Positions 36,340 to 47,683 of a stretch of 64,000 nt of DNA are shown piece by piece. The DNA lies in the NCBI GenBank assembly GCA_033398695.1, contig JAWKAU010000045.1, positions 620,001 through 684,000 of the forward strand, read 5' to 3'. Each line of letters begins with the position of its first letter. The first letter of the stretch is position 1. The stretch is from Orobanche coerulescens (lineage: Eukaryota; Streptophyta; Magnoliopsida; Lamiales; Orobanchaceae). The position numbers and the translations under genes were made by a program. The notes under the pieces were generated by a model. The model ran no database searches, was not told where the DNA came from, and saw only the letters and a list, made by a program, of their open reading frames with translations.

Positions 36340-36435
36340 TGTAACACCTCCGAGATATTCAGGGTTATTACAGCGCTGTAGACACTTTATGAAAGGATTT
36401 ACTAGTCTAATAAATAAATCAAAACACTATTTAAA
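36340..36435 (-). repeat. LTR F4, first part (minus-strand gypsy LTR)
   Basis: TGTAACACCTCCGAGATATTCAGGG resembles in layout the left end of the G2 LTR (24127: TGTAACACCC, TTATTCAGGG, TTACAGCGC). It is therefore the 3' end of a minus-strand gypsy LTR. It breaks off at G3 after 96 bp. Confidence 0.65.
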
Positions 36436-38293
36436 TGTAATATCCGGTATTTTTCTTTCCCTTGTATTTTCATTTTTGATATATTTCTCGGTCATAGTGA
36501 CCCTCATGTATCTTTCAGTATGTCCTTCCTGTCAATTGTTGAATTGTATTCTCGTTATTGTTCGTTGTTTCAACTTTCCTCACATGAGTTCGACTTTGTT
36601 AGATCACCATTAATTTTTGGTGACTCCAAAAATTATAAATCTTTGCAATATTATAGAACATCGAGTTAGCTTTCCAATGGTTCAAACGGTGAGTCAATCG
36701 GAGTCCGGACGAGAGAGTTATGGTCGTTTCAGTTTTTGGCCGAGAACTTCCAAGAGCCTTTCGGCCGATAGGGGGGGTCGATAGACTCTACTGCCGGCAT
36801 TCTGTATGGGTATCGGTTGGGCCTATCGGCCGATATGTAAATTTCTTCACCTTCGAACTTCCAGGAGCCTTTCGGCCGATAAGGGGGGTCGATAGACTCT
36901 ACTGCCGGCATTCCGTATGGGTATCGGTTGGGCCTATCGGCCGATAGGCTGGCCGATAGGTTCTGCTGTGTTACACTATAAATGTGTTGTTTTGAGCGTG
37001 AAGCTCATTTCCTTCCCCATTTTTTCCACTGCGTCGCGAGAGAGAAGTTATAGAGGGGGAGAGTTCTTCATCCGGGGGTCGATTTTCATCATTTCTTTTC
37101 GGTTGTGAGGCTCGGATAATCAATCTAACGCGTGTTCTACGGATCTTAATACTTGAATCACTCAAGGTAATATCTCTTGAAACCCTACCTTTTTGGATAA
37201 TTGGGGATTTTGGGGTTTTGTCCGATTCTTTCCGTTTCGTTGATGGATTCATGATGAATATGATTATTCTTGTTGGTATTCTTAGTTCCCTACGGATTCA
37301 TGGTATATTTCGTGATTTTTACGGAATCGAGAGGGTTTGGTTGTGGTCCGCCCTCGTTGTTATTTTTGTGCGAATATACATGAATCGTAGGCGGGTTTCT
37401 GGGTGTATTCCATTTCCGTAATCGTTTAGAAGTGGTTGTGATTGTGCTATTCGAATCATTAGGTTCATTTCCGCCGGTTCCTTGCGGTCGTGTTCAACTC
37501 TTCCGTTCCATTCGTGTCATCGTCTAATTAATCGAGGCAAGTATCCTTATGAACTTATAATCTTGACATAGTAGTTTTGTATGAGAAATTGTGTGTGTGT
37601 ATGCTCACTACGGGCTAGACTCGACGGGGTCTCGGTAGGGTTCCACGAAGCTGTGGACCGCGAGCTTGCTTTTAACCACTGTGGGTTAGATCCGACGGGG
37701 TCTCGGCAGGGATCCACGAAGCTGTGGGTCCGCGGTTAATTGTGGTGCATTTTACAAATGTGGTTTTGATTATTGGCATTTCCGGAAATGAGCGTTTTGG
37801 AAACTATGATTTCTTGATGGCATGCATTACTATATGTGTAAGATGTAAAATGTTCATTTGGCTACTTGTACTAGCGTAATTGCTAACCCTCTGGGACCCG
37901 TTTTGGGGAAATTCGTTTTATGAATTTCAGTCGGGTTCATCGGGACGAGCGGGCTGACCAAGATACGGATGATGGCCATGCGTGATGATTGTGCATAAGA
38001 GACGTCTTAATGTCTTTTTGTCTTTTCATCTTTTATGGCTTTTGAACTAATAGCTGTACTCGAGTACTTAAGAGTTCTTGTTCGTCAGTTGTATTGTTGT
38101 GTTTATGTTGTGTTGGATGATGATGTTATGTTGACCGGTTGAACCGGGTGGATTGTTCTGTTTTGCGTCTTTATGACGTGGTGTTATTTTATCGTTTCTG
38201 TGAGTCGTTGTGTATGATGCTGTTCAGCCTGGTGGGTCCCATATAGGGATTCACGGCGCTGTAATATACCTCGGATATCCAGGGCGAGTTACA
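36436..38293 (+). repeat. G3 5' LTR
   Basis: TGTAATATCCGG to GAGTTACA. It carries a duplicated palindrome-bearing U3 block (36745-36968), TATAAATG at 36977-36984, a donor-like CAAGGTAAT (G at 37167) and a two-copy U5 repeat near 37607 and 37676 (GACGGGGTCTCGG, GGTTCCACGAAGCTGTGG). Differences from the 3' LTR are mostly one- or two-base indels. Confidence 0.9.
36745..36984 (+). promoter_or_regulatory. G3 LTR promoter: TATCGGCCGATA palindromes and TATA box
   Basis: A ~112-bp block is tandemly duplicated (about 36746-36857 and 36858-36968). Each copy holds TTCGGCCGATA and the perfect palindrome TATCGGCCGATA (36824-36835, 36935-36946); the second extends to 16 bp at 36933-36948. TATAAATG follows at 36977. 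The 3' LTR matches, with TATA at 43639. Function is inferred from position. Confidence 0.6.
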
Positions 38294-38298
38294 GAAAA

Positions 38299-38310
38299 TG
38301 GTATCGGAGC
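38299..38310 (+). other. Primer binding site, G3
   Basis: TGGTATCGGAGC, 5 bp after the LTR end. It differs from the usual site by one base (A to G), as in R2. Confidence 0.87.
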
Positions 38311-38413
38311 ACTAGGTTTATGGATACCTAGGCTTGTTGGTTTATTGGGTCTTGTGGTGTTTGGTTTTGCACATCATCGTCACGCTGCCATGATTCCGGT
38401 ACTACCAGTGTCC

Positions 38414-38530
38414 GTAAGTTTTCTTTCCTTTGTTCATTAATTTCTTGTATCGTACCCTTGATTCTCGACTTGTAATTGTTCTTTTCTTGTACTGATCCTC
38501 GTATGGCTTTTGCTACTTATTTAACTCCAG
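38414..38530 (+). other. Candidate leader intron of G3
   Basis: GTAAGTTTTC begins at 38414, 115 nt after the PBS. A T-rich stretch leads to TTAACTCCAG ending at 38530, one base before the gag ATG (38532). Length is 117 bp. Size, donor distance from the PBS and acceptor placement closely match G2 (124 bp, 114 nt, one base), although the sequences have diverged. Confidence 0.52.
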
Positions 38531-38531
38531 T

Positions 38532-41500
38532 ATGGATGCTGGAAGAGGTCGTGGTCGCGGTCGTGGTCGTGGACGCCGGGGACGTGGGGCGCCGGTGGGC
38601 GGCCACGTCACGGCCGGGAGCCAGACCGGCGACCGTCATAGCCATGCTTCTTCTCGGGAGCGTGCCGATCTTGGTATTGCGGCCGTTATGCAACAGATGG
38701 TGAACCAAATGGCGGCGATAGCCCAGGCGGTTCGAACCCGGATCGTGCCCACGCTAATCGGGCGAGCGGACCGTTGGCTCCAAGACGTCATCAAGATGCA
38801 TCCTCCTCGGTTTTGGGAGCTTGGACCCGATTGGGCCGGGAAGGGTGGATCAAGGAGATGTCTAAGGTCTTCGTTGCCACCGATTCCCGAGGACCGTAAA
38901 GTCCCTATTGCTCAATATTTTCTCACCGGGGACGCTACGACCGGTGGGAGGCCGGGCCCAAAGACCATGCCGTCGTGGGCCGAGTTTCAAGAGTTGATGG
39001 AGATGAATATTGCCCGTGGCGATCAGACAGGCTCGGGTACATGCTTTTATGATGCTCAACCACGGGATATCCCCGTAGCTCAAGCCATTGCTGATTTTAA
39101 CAAAGAGTTGGGTTATGTGAAGACCCAAGTTGTCGAGAGAGTGACAAGATTTTCCATTTCTCCGCACGGATGAAGTTGCCGATCCGGACTATATGTCGGG
39201 GCTCATATGCACTACATTGAAGGATTATCGAGTAGGGCCCTTGCTTATGATATGTCGGTGACGGCGAGTGAGGCGGCCCGCGAGAGTAAGAAGCGAAGTC
39301 CGGGGAACTTTTCGGGCCACAAGAGTGGGGGTCACAGAGATCCCAATCGCTAACTTCCGCCGGCGGTGGTCCAGCTCGTTCACTGGGTCCTCGTGGAACT
39401 ACCGGTGCTCCTTTTCGTGATGTGAAGTGTTTCAATTGTGGTCGTACGGCCACATCGGTCGTACTTGTTTGAGCCCTTTGTCGACGTGTAATCGCAGTGG
39501 CCACCGCCACAAAGCCGCTTTTGTCCGAGAGGGAGAAAATTCTTGGCGCCCGGGCTTCCATTCCAGCGCTAGGGAACCAAGTGTGAATCGGGGATCGTTT
39601 GCTCCTCGTCTCCGCCGAGTGCTAGTCGGGAAGAGGTCGGGTCAGCCCTCTAAGGGGAGCTTCCGGTGTCGCTCGCCCACCCGCGTGTCTATGAGATGCG
39701 GAGAGCCGATGATCCAGCGGCTCTTGTAGCGGCAGTACCGTTTATATTCTATATCATCCTGTCCGTGTGCTTTTCGATTCCGGTGCTACGCATTCGTTCA
39801 TATCTCTGGATTGTGTGCGTCGTTTGAGTCTCGACCGTTTGACGCCTTGTGAACCCTTCATCGTTAAGCTTCCTAGCGGCGATAGGATCGTTGGTGATCG
39901 GGAGGTTCGAGACTGCTCTGTACTTATTTGTGAGAGGACTTGGCCCTCTAATCTTATTGTTGTGAGTATCGAGGGTGAGGATTTGATTCTTGGTGATGAT
40001 TGGCTCGAGCGGCATGGTGCGATCATGAACTACCGCACGAGGATCATCACTATGTTAGCCGAGGACGGCATCGAGCACTCTTTTCGCGGGGCGAAAGAGG
40101 GAAACCAATTGTTATTAATGCCTTGAAGGCGATGAGTCTCTGCGAAAGGGGTGTACTGGTTATTGGTGCTATGCCTTAAAGGCGGAGGATGGTGGAGTCG
40201 AGCTTTCGTCGATTCCAGTCGTTAATGAGTTTCTGATGTATTTCTGACGAATTACCGGGATTGCCACCGGACCGTGAGGTTGAGTTTGCTATAGAGTTAG
40301 AGCCGGCGCGGCCTATTTCAAGGCGCCGTATCGCATGGCACCTTCAGAGATGTCCGAGTTGAAGAAGCGATTGAGTGAGCTTCTTGAGTCGGGGTATGTT
40401 CGACCGAGCGCCTCGCCTTGGGGCGCACCGGTCTGTTTGTGCGGAAGAAGGATGGTTCGCTACGTTTGTGTATCGACTATCGCGAACTAAACAAGGTGAC
40501 CATCAAGAACAGTATCCTTTGCCGAGGATTGGCGACTTGTTCGACCGATTGCGAGGCTGCGGTATTCTCGAAGATTGATTTGAGATCGGGGTACTATCGG
40601 CTCGGGTGAGGGAGTCCGACGTGCAGCGACTTTTTCGGACGAGATACGGACATTATGAGTTTGTAGTTATGCCTTTCGGGTTAACTAACGCGCCGGCGGT
40701 GTTCATGCAATTGATGAACAAAGTTTTTATCGAGTATTTGGATAAGTGCGTCGTCGTCTTTATTGACGATATTCTTGTTTATTCGAGGAACGAGGAAGAG
40801 CATGCCCATCATTTGCGGGTAGTGTTAGACATTTTGAGGACCGAGCAACTCTATGCGAAGTTCTCGAAATGTGAGTTCTGGCTGAAAGAAGTGATGTTTT
40901 TGGGCCACGTGATTTCAGTAGGGAGTTCGAGTAGATCCATGAAAATTGAGGCGGTGTTGGATTGGGCATCGCCACAAATGTGAAGGAGGTCCGTAGTTTC
41001 TTGGGTTTGGATGGCTACTACCGTAGGTTCGTGAGGTTTCTCAAAACTAGCTCGACCACTTACCTGATTGCTCGAAATCCGAGAAGTTAAATGCAGACCG
41101 ATGAGAGGCAGTCGAGTTTTGAGGAGCTGAAGAAGCGTTTGACTTCAGCCCCGGTTTTGGCATTGCCATGTGGCAACGAGGGTTTTGCCGTTTATAGCGA
41201 TGCTTCGGGTCAGGGTCTTGGGTGTGTATTAATGCAGCACGGCAAGACCATTGCCTATGCGTCGAGACAGTTGAGGCCGTATGAGCTGAACTACCCTACT
41301 CACGATTTGGAGTTAGCGGCGGTTGTCTTTGCACTCAAGATTTGGCGTCACTATCTTTTCGGCTCTGCATGTCAGATTTTTACCGATCATAAAAGTCTGA
41401 AGTACATATTTACTCAGCGAGAGTTGAATATGAGGCAGAGGAGGTGGTTAGAGTTGATTAAGGATTATGACCTCGAAATCCTTTATCATCCGGGCAAGGC

Positions 41501-43075
41501 GAACGTTGTGGCCGACGCCTTGAGTCGGAGACCAGTTGCGTTGCGAACGCTTGAGATCCTTACATCTCAGTCTGAGCTTCGGAGGGCTTTGATCGAGTTA
41601 GATGTTGAGGTCTTGTTGCCGGGAGCCGTCGGGCAACTTCGTGCTCTAGAGATTTCGTCGTCTTTGATCGATGAAATTAAGGTGAAGCAGTTAGAGGATC
41701 CGATGATTACTCAAATCCGAGAGAACGTTCTGAAAGGAAAGTCTCCTGGATTTGTGATTCACGAGGATGGTGTTTTGAGATTCCAGAGTCGGCTTTGTGT
41801 GCGAGCGACTCGAGTTGAGGCAGTATTTTCACGAGAGGCCCATGCTACACCTTATTCCGTTCATCTGATGCGAGTAAGATGTACAAGGACCTAAGGAGAA
41901 ATTTCGTGGAATGATATGAAGGATGAGGTCGCACGGTTTGTAGCGAGATGTTTGACTTGTCGGCGAGTCAAAATCGAGCATCGAGACCTACTGGTTATTG
42001 CAGTCACTTCCGTTCCGAATGGAAATGGGAAGATATATCGATGGATTTCGTTACGAGTTTGCCGAGATCGAGGTCGGGCATGAATATGGTATGGGTGATT
42101 GTTGATCGCTTTGACCAAGTCGGCACATTTTAAGGCATCAAGGACACTTGGGGCCGGAGAAGTTAGCTCGTGTGTTTATTGCGCGGATCGTGAGACTTCA
42201 CGGTACTCAGAAGTCTATTGTTTCGGATCGTGACGGCCGTTTTGTATCGCACTTCGGCGGGCGGTGCATAAGGCGTTAGGTACCCGGTTGCGTTTGAGTA
42301 CCTCTTTTCATCCCGATCGGATGGACGATCGGAACGCACTATCCGGACATTCGAGGACATGTTGCGTGCTTGTGCCCTCGATTGGAGTAGTATTTGGGAG
42401 GAGCATTTGCCATTGATCGAATTCACGTACAATAATAGTTGGCACGCGTCGATTCGGATGGCACCGTATGAGGCACTTTATGGCGACGATGTCGATCGCC
42501 GATTTGTTGGAATGAGGCGTCCGATTTAGTCGGGACCGAGCGGATGTCGTTTTAGAGACGAGGCGGAAGATAGAGTTAATTCGAGAACGGATGTTGATTG
42601 CCAGTCGGCCGAAGTCATATGCCGGCGTCCGTCGTCGACCTTTGGAATTCGGGTGGGAGACCACGTTTTGCTAAAGGTGTCGCCGGCGAAGGGAGTTTTC
42701 GTTTTGGGAAGAAAGGAAAGGCCGAGCGAGATTTATTGTACCCTTTGAGATTCTCGAGCGAGTCGGTGAATTAGCGTACCGTTTGGCGTTACCTCCGGCC
42801 TTGAGTCATGTTCATAGCATTTTCATGTTTCCCGATTGAGGAAATATGTTAGGATCCTAGTCACGTCATCGATTATGGCGAGATTGATATTGTGAAGATA
42901 TTACTTTTGAGGAGCGTCCTTTGAAGATTTTGGAGCATCGTGAGAAACGCGAGGCATAAGACCATCCCTTTGGTCAAAGTTCGGTGGTCGAGACACGGTG
43001 TCGAGGAGGCAACTTGGGAAACCGAGGATAGCATGCGTGCTAGGTACCGGAGTTGTTTGTTTCTTAAGTTTCGGA
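38532..43075 (+). pseudogene. gag-pol: G3 gag-pol polyprotein with chromodomain, many frameshifts
   Basis: ATG at 38532 ([14 protein letters not shown]), one base after an acceptor-like CAG. Recognisable parts: gag ([24 protein letters not shown]); a shifted CCHC knuckle near 39430-39470; protease [19 protein letters not shown] at 39767; RT ([31 protein letters not shown]) at 40420-40980; RNase H ([26 protein letters not shown]) at 41180-41420; integrase with SDRDGRF near 42224; a chromodomain (VEEATWETED) near 43000. Each segment is in a different frame from its neighbours because of many 1-2 bp losses, so no functional polyprotein can be made. Domain order and size match G2. Confidence 0.9.
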
Positions 43076-43100
43076 CGAAACTTATTTTTAGAGGGTAGAA
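43076..43100 (+). other. G3 polypurine tract
   Basis: ACGAAACTTATTTTTAGAGG and GTAGAA lie directly before the 3' LTR start TGTAATATCC at 43101. Confidence 0.82.
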
Positions 43101-44959
43101 TGTAATATCCGGTATTTTTCTTTCCCTTGTATTTTCATTTTGATATATTTCTCGGTCATAGTGACCCTCATGTATCTTCAGTATGTCCTTCTGTCAATTG
43201 TTGAATTGTATTCTCGTTATTGTTCGTTGTTTCAACTTTCCTCACATGAGTTCGACTTTGTTAGATCACCATTAATTTTTGGTGACTCCAAAATTATAAA
43301 TCTTTGCAATATTATAGAACATCGAGTTAGCTTTCCAATGGTTCAAACGGTGAGTCAATCGGAGTCCGTGCGAGAGTTATGGTCGTTTGATTTTGGCCGA
43401 GAACTTCCAGAGCCTTTCGGCCGATAGGGAGTCGATAGACTCTCTCTGCCGGCATTCGTATGGGTATCGGTTGGGCCTATCGGCGATAGGCTGGCCGATA
43501 TGTAAATTTCTTCACCTTCGAACTTCCAGAGCCTTTCGGCCGATAAGGGGGTCGATAGACTCTCTGCCGGCATTCCGTATGGGTATCGGTTGGGCTATCG
43601 GCCGATAGAGGTGGCCGATAGGTTCCATTGTGTTACACTATAAATGTGTTGTTTTGAGCGTGAAGCTCATTTCCTTCCCCATTTTTTCCATCGCGTCGCG
43701 AGAGAGAAGTTATAGAGGGGAGAGTTCTTCATCCGGGGTCGATTTTCATCATTTCTTTTCGGTTGTGAGGCTCGGATAATCAATCTAACGTGTTCTACGG
43801 ATCTTAATACTTGAATCACTCAAGGTAATATCTCTTGAAACCCTACCTTTTTGGATAATTGGGGATTTTGGGGTTTTGTCCGATTCTTTCCGTTTCGTTG
43901 ATGGATTCATGATGAATATGATTATTCTTGTTGGTATTCTTAGTTCCCTACGGATTCATGGTATATTTCGTGATTTTTACGGAATCGAGAGGGTTTGGTT
44001 GTGGTCCGCCCTCGTTGTTATTTTTGTGCGAATATACATGAATCGTAGGCGGGTTTCCGGGTGTATTCCATTTCCGTAATCGTTTAGAAGTGGTTGTGAT
44101 TGTGCTATTCGAATCGTTAGGTTCATTTCCGCCGGTTCCTTGCGGTCGTGTTCAACTCTTCCGTTCCGTTCGTGTCATCGTCTAATTAATCGAGGCAAGT
44201 ATCCTTATGAACTTATAATCTTGACATAGTAGTTTTGTATGAGAAATTGTGTGTGTGTATGCTCACTACGGGCTAGACTCGACGGGGTCTCGGTAGGGTT
44301 CCACGAAGCTGTGGACCGCGAGCTTGCTTTTAACCACTGTGGGTTAGATCCGACGGGGTCTCGGCAGGGATCCACGATGCTGTGGGTCCGCGGTTAATTG
44401 TGGTGCATTTTACAAATGTGGTTTTGATTATTGGCATTTCCGGAAATGAGCGTTTTGGAAACTATGATTTCTTGATGGCATGCATTACTATATGTGTAAG
44501 ATGTAAAATGTTCATTTGGCTACTTGTACTAGCGTAATTGCTAACCCCTCTGGGGACCCGTTTTGGGGAAATTCGTTTTATGAATTTCAGGTCAGGTTCA
44601 TCGGGACGAGCGGGCGCTGGACCAGTACACGGATGATGGCCATGCGTGATGATTGTGCATAAGAGACGTCTTAATGTCTTTTTGTCTTTTCATCTTTTAT
44701 GGCTTTTGAACTAATAGCTGTACTCGAGTACTTAAGAGTTCTTGTTCGTCCAGATTGTATTGTTGTGTTTATGTTGTGTTGGATGATGATGTTATGTTGA
44801 CCGGTTGAACCGGGTGGATTGTTCTGTTTTGCGTCTTTATGACGTGGTGTTATTTTATCGTTTCTGTGAGTCGTTGTGTATGATGCTGTTCAGCCTGGTG
44901 GGTCCTATATAGGGATTCACGGCGCTGTAATATACCTCGGATATCCTGGGGGTGTTACA
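43101..44959 (+). repeat. G3 3' LTR
   Basis: TGTAATATCCGG to GGTGTTACA. It aligns along its length with 36436-38293, including the palindrome block, TATAAATG at 43639-43646 and the U5 repeat (44265-44400). Confidence 0.9.
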
Positions 44960-45698
44960 GAAAATACCAATAATGGAGTAATTATTGCAAACCTGGTTTA
45001 AAAGTACATGACAATACTGAATAGAATTAAACAATACATAAATATCCAAATAAAACAACAAAGGGATGATATACTCGAGTATTTATTCAAAACACGAACA
45101 CAAACTGAAATAACTCTCCAGATGACCATCATCGCTGGGCACTCTCGTCATCATGTTGCCCTGGTGGTTGTTTTTTCACTCCTATGGTTCCCGAACATAA
45201 AAAATATGTCCACTCCAGAAGGGGTTAGAAAAATTATGCCAGTACAAGTACGATAATTATACAATGAGTAATTATTCGACAACAACGAATAATAATTACA
45301 ACTTACAGACTTCATCTACGAGAAGACCTATAATCCAAAACTCAACATAACATTCTTTAACACATAATTATTGTAAACCGTGATCCAACGTTCACTGCCT
45401 AGATCCCAAGATGATCTCATCGGGCCAACTCCTGGTGGAAAATCCTGTCCAATGATCCAACGCATGCTAGCATAGATCTCAAGATGATCCCGTCAGACCA
45501 ACACGTGTTGGACATACAACAATGAATCACATATGAATGCTAAATGAATGAACATTAAAAAGGAAAATATAATTAATGTACTTGCCTTAGAAATGATGAC
45601 AAAAGATTTTGACACACTAGAAGGATGCCTCCTCAATCAATCACTTTGCAATATCCAAATCTTAATTATCAAATTAAAATGATAAAAACTAACATTTC
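44960..45698 (-). repeat. LTR F4, middle part
   Basis: Non-coding. It has the texture of the G2-like minus LTR between its U5 end and repeat region (AAGGGGTTAG near 45221 and GCCAGTACAAGTA, compare 24510-24550). Taken as the continuation of 36340-36435 beyond G3. It is interrupted at 45699 by a solo LTR. Confidence 0.5.
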
Positions 45699-46948
45699 TG
45701 TAGGCCATTAAGTATACAAGTAACAACTTGAAAAGAGATAATACTACAAGCTATATGTTTTTCGAAGTTAGTTTGCGTAGTGGAAGTTTTGATGTGAGTT
45801 GCTGTAATTACAGCAACTAGGTGTTCTCCTGTTTGCTTGGTGCATACAGGGTTTAACAATGTATACTTGTATAAATCACACTTATGAAAATAATGAAGAC
45901 AGAAGGTAAATAACACATAATTTAAAGTGGTTCGAGCTAAGCCCATCTACGTCCACTAGTTCTCCACGCACGAGTAAAAAGTTTATTATAATCACTACGT
46001 ACATAACTACGTGACTATAACTAAACATGTCTTTGATACAGGGACCGATGCTTTTTGCCGTTCACACAGATTGGCTTGAGCTCTTTCTTGACTTGATTCT
46101 TTACACACAGTTTGAAGCTTTGTATACAATGTTATTCTTCCCACATAGGTCAGAATATGCAAGGATCTTCAGTCCACATAGGGCTGATGATTTATCTAAA
46201 CGATAAAGGGTAGAATTCTCTGAACAGCAGCTTGATCCCTCATATACGTTTGCTGTATGCTTTGCTATTCATGTTGAGTATATTTGTTCACTGTAGATAC
46301 GTTGTATGCTTGCGAAATATACTTTCTCTTGACATAGCATAGATTGTCAGAATCTTTGTCAGAGCTTTCGCGAGTATGAATATATCAAGTGTTGGTGCTC
46401 TTTAGGTCTTCAGCTTGGGGCTATTTATAACCTTTGGAAAATGCATCCGTTATAAATGTAGCCGTTGCAGGTAGGTGAGATGTTGATGTCTCTGATCGGC
46501 AGCTTGCTGAATATTTAAAATTAAAGAAGATCTCATTTAATGCTTCAGACATTCTTTCTGACTTCGCATTAAATGCTCTTCAGCACGTCCAGACTTGTCT
46601 TTCTCCGACTGCATTAAATGCTGTCCAATCAGCAATAAATGCTACTTTAACCATGAATATTTTATGAATAAACAATGTGTATTGTTTAAAGCATTCTTTA
46701 ATCAGGCATGTCGGATATGTTTTACTTTTCCCAAGTAAAACATCTTACAGCCTGACTGCTGTATCCGATGCATTAAGTATTTTGCTATAGCTGTAGGCTC
46801 TGTAGGATAGACTGTATGAGATCTTCGATGCTGTATGGAAGGGCTGTATGGAGATTACAGACAGCTTCCATACTTAGCGGCATATTGACTATTTCGACTT
46901 CCTTGCTATATGATGGGAATTATCAAAACAAGATTGTTTATCCCAACA
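45699..46948 (-). repeat. Solo copia (Sirevirus-like) LTR
   Basis: 1250 bp, a related copy of 34344-35625. The complement starts TGTTGGGATAAACAATC at 46948 and ends near TGGCCTACA at 45699. No PBS, polypurine tract or internal sequence lies on either side, so it is a solo LTR left by recombination between two LTRs. The flanks ATTTC (45694-45698) and GGTTTC (46949-46954) give only an imperfect target duplication. Confidence 0.72.
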
Positions 46949-47683
46949 GGTTTCAAATCATAATACTATGAAATCAAAGCATCGAGTCATCTTAGTAAGG
47001 GTCATACAAATCACGAGACGTGATCACAAGAGTTCCTTCAATAAGTATATATTTTATGTATAATTGAGCCCCTTTAATCATCATGAAGTATATATTTTAT
47101 GTACAATTCAGCCCCCTTTAATCATCATGTAACACCATGAATCTAATCAACTATGATTAACCTATTCAATTCAATTGAAGGGTTAATCATAACTTTACTA
47201 AAATTTCACTTCTCCATTACAGTAATTCCTTCTCTAGGGTTCTAACGGTCTAGTATGTCAATGTATCTATTACATCCTAACAATCGATATAGGAGGATTA
47301 ATCAATCAGTTCTAAAAGAAATGACTGTATTCTTGATGAAAAACCTTAATATTCATTCTAATGATTGATCTACCATGAGCTACATCATTCTTAAGTCATC
47401 TAATTCATATATATTTCGAAATTCGAACATCCTTGAAATCTTCATCCTAACACTTAATATAATCATATCCAACATGTAACCAACTAGTCAATGTAAAAGC
47501 CCAATTATAATCATCATAATCCTCTAAACTCGTGATATATAGTTCAACCATTATTAATAATCCCTTATAACACCATCAACATGTTCAGAACAGTCTTTAT
47601 GAAACGAAATAGGGGCTGAGATACGAAGATAAACGACGAAAACAATTGGTAACAACACCGTAAATCCTTATGTAAGGATTTAC
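46949..47683 (-). repeat. LTR F4, last part (tentative)
   Basis: Non-coding continuation after the solo LTR. It contains a two-copy ~50-bp repeat at 47038-47125 (AAGTATATATTTTATGTA, then CCCCTTTAATCATCATG). It ends with a perfect inverted repeat at 47660-47683 that abuts the C1 LTR. Assignment to F4 rests on position rather than on a direct match. Confidence 0.4.

Larger units (their letters stand above)
36436..44959 (+). mobile_element. G3: Ty3/gypsy chromovirus (8524 bp), decayed
   Basis: LTRs of 1858 bp (36436-38293) and 1859 bp (43101-44959) flank PBS, gag-pol with chromodomain and a polypurine tract. It is the same broad group as G2, but a different family by LTR sequence and by PBS (TGGTATCGGAGC). 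The coding region is shifted by many small indels. The 5-bp flanks (TTAAA left, GAAAA right) do not match, so either the duplication has mutated or the ends derive from recombination. F4 LTR sequence appears to continue on both sides. Confidence 0.88.

Noticed and set aside
36720..36947. 75-codon ORF with an internal peptide duplication in the G3 LTR
   Set aside because: It reflects the duplicated ~112-bp U3 block upstream of the TATA box, not a gene.
45699..46948. Clear 5-bp target duplication for the solo LTR
   Set aside because: ATTTC on the left against GGTTT/GTTTC on the right match only with a shift and a mismatch, so I do not claim it.
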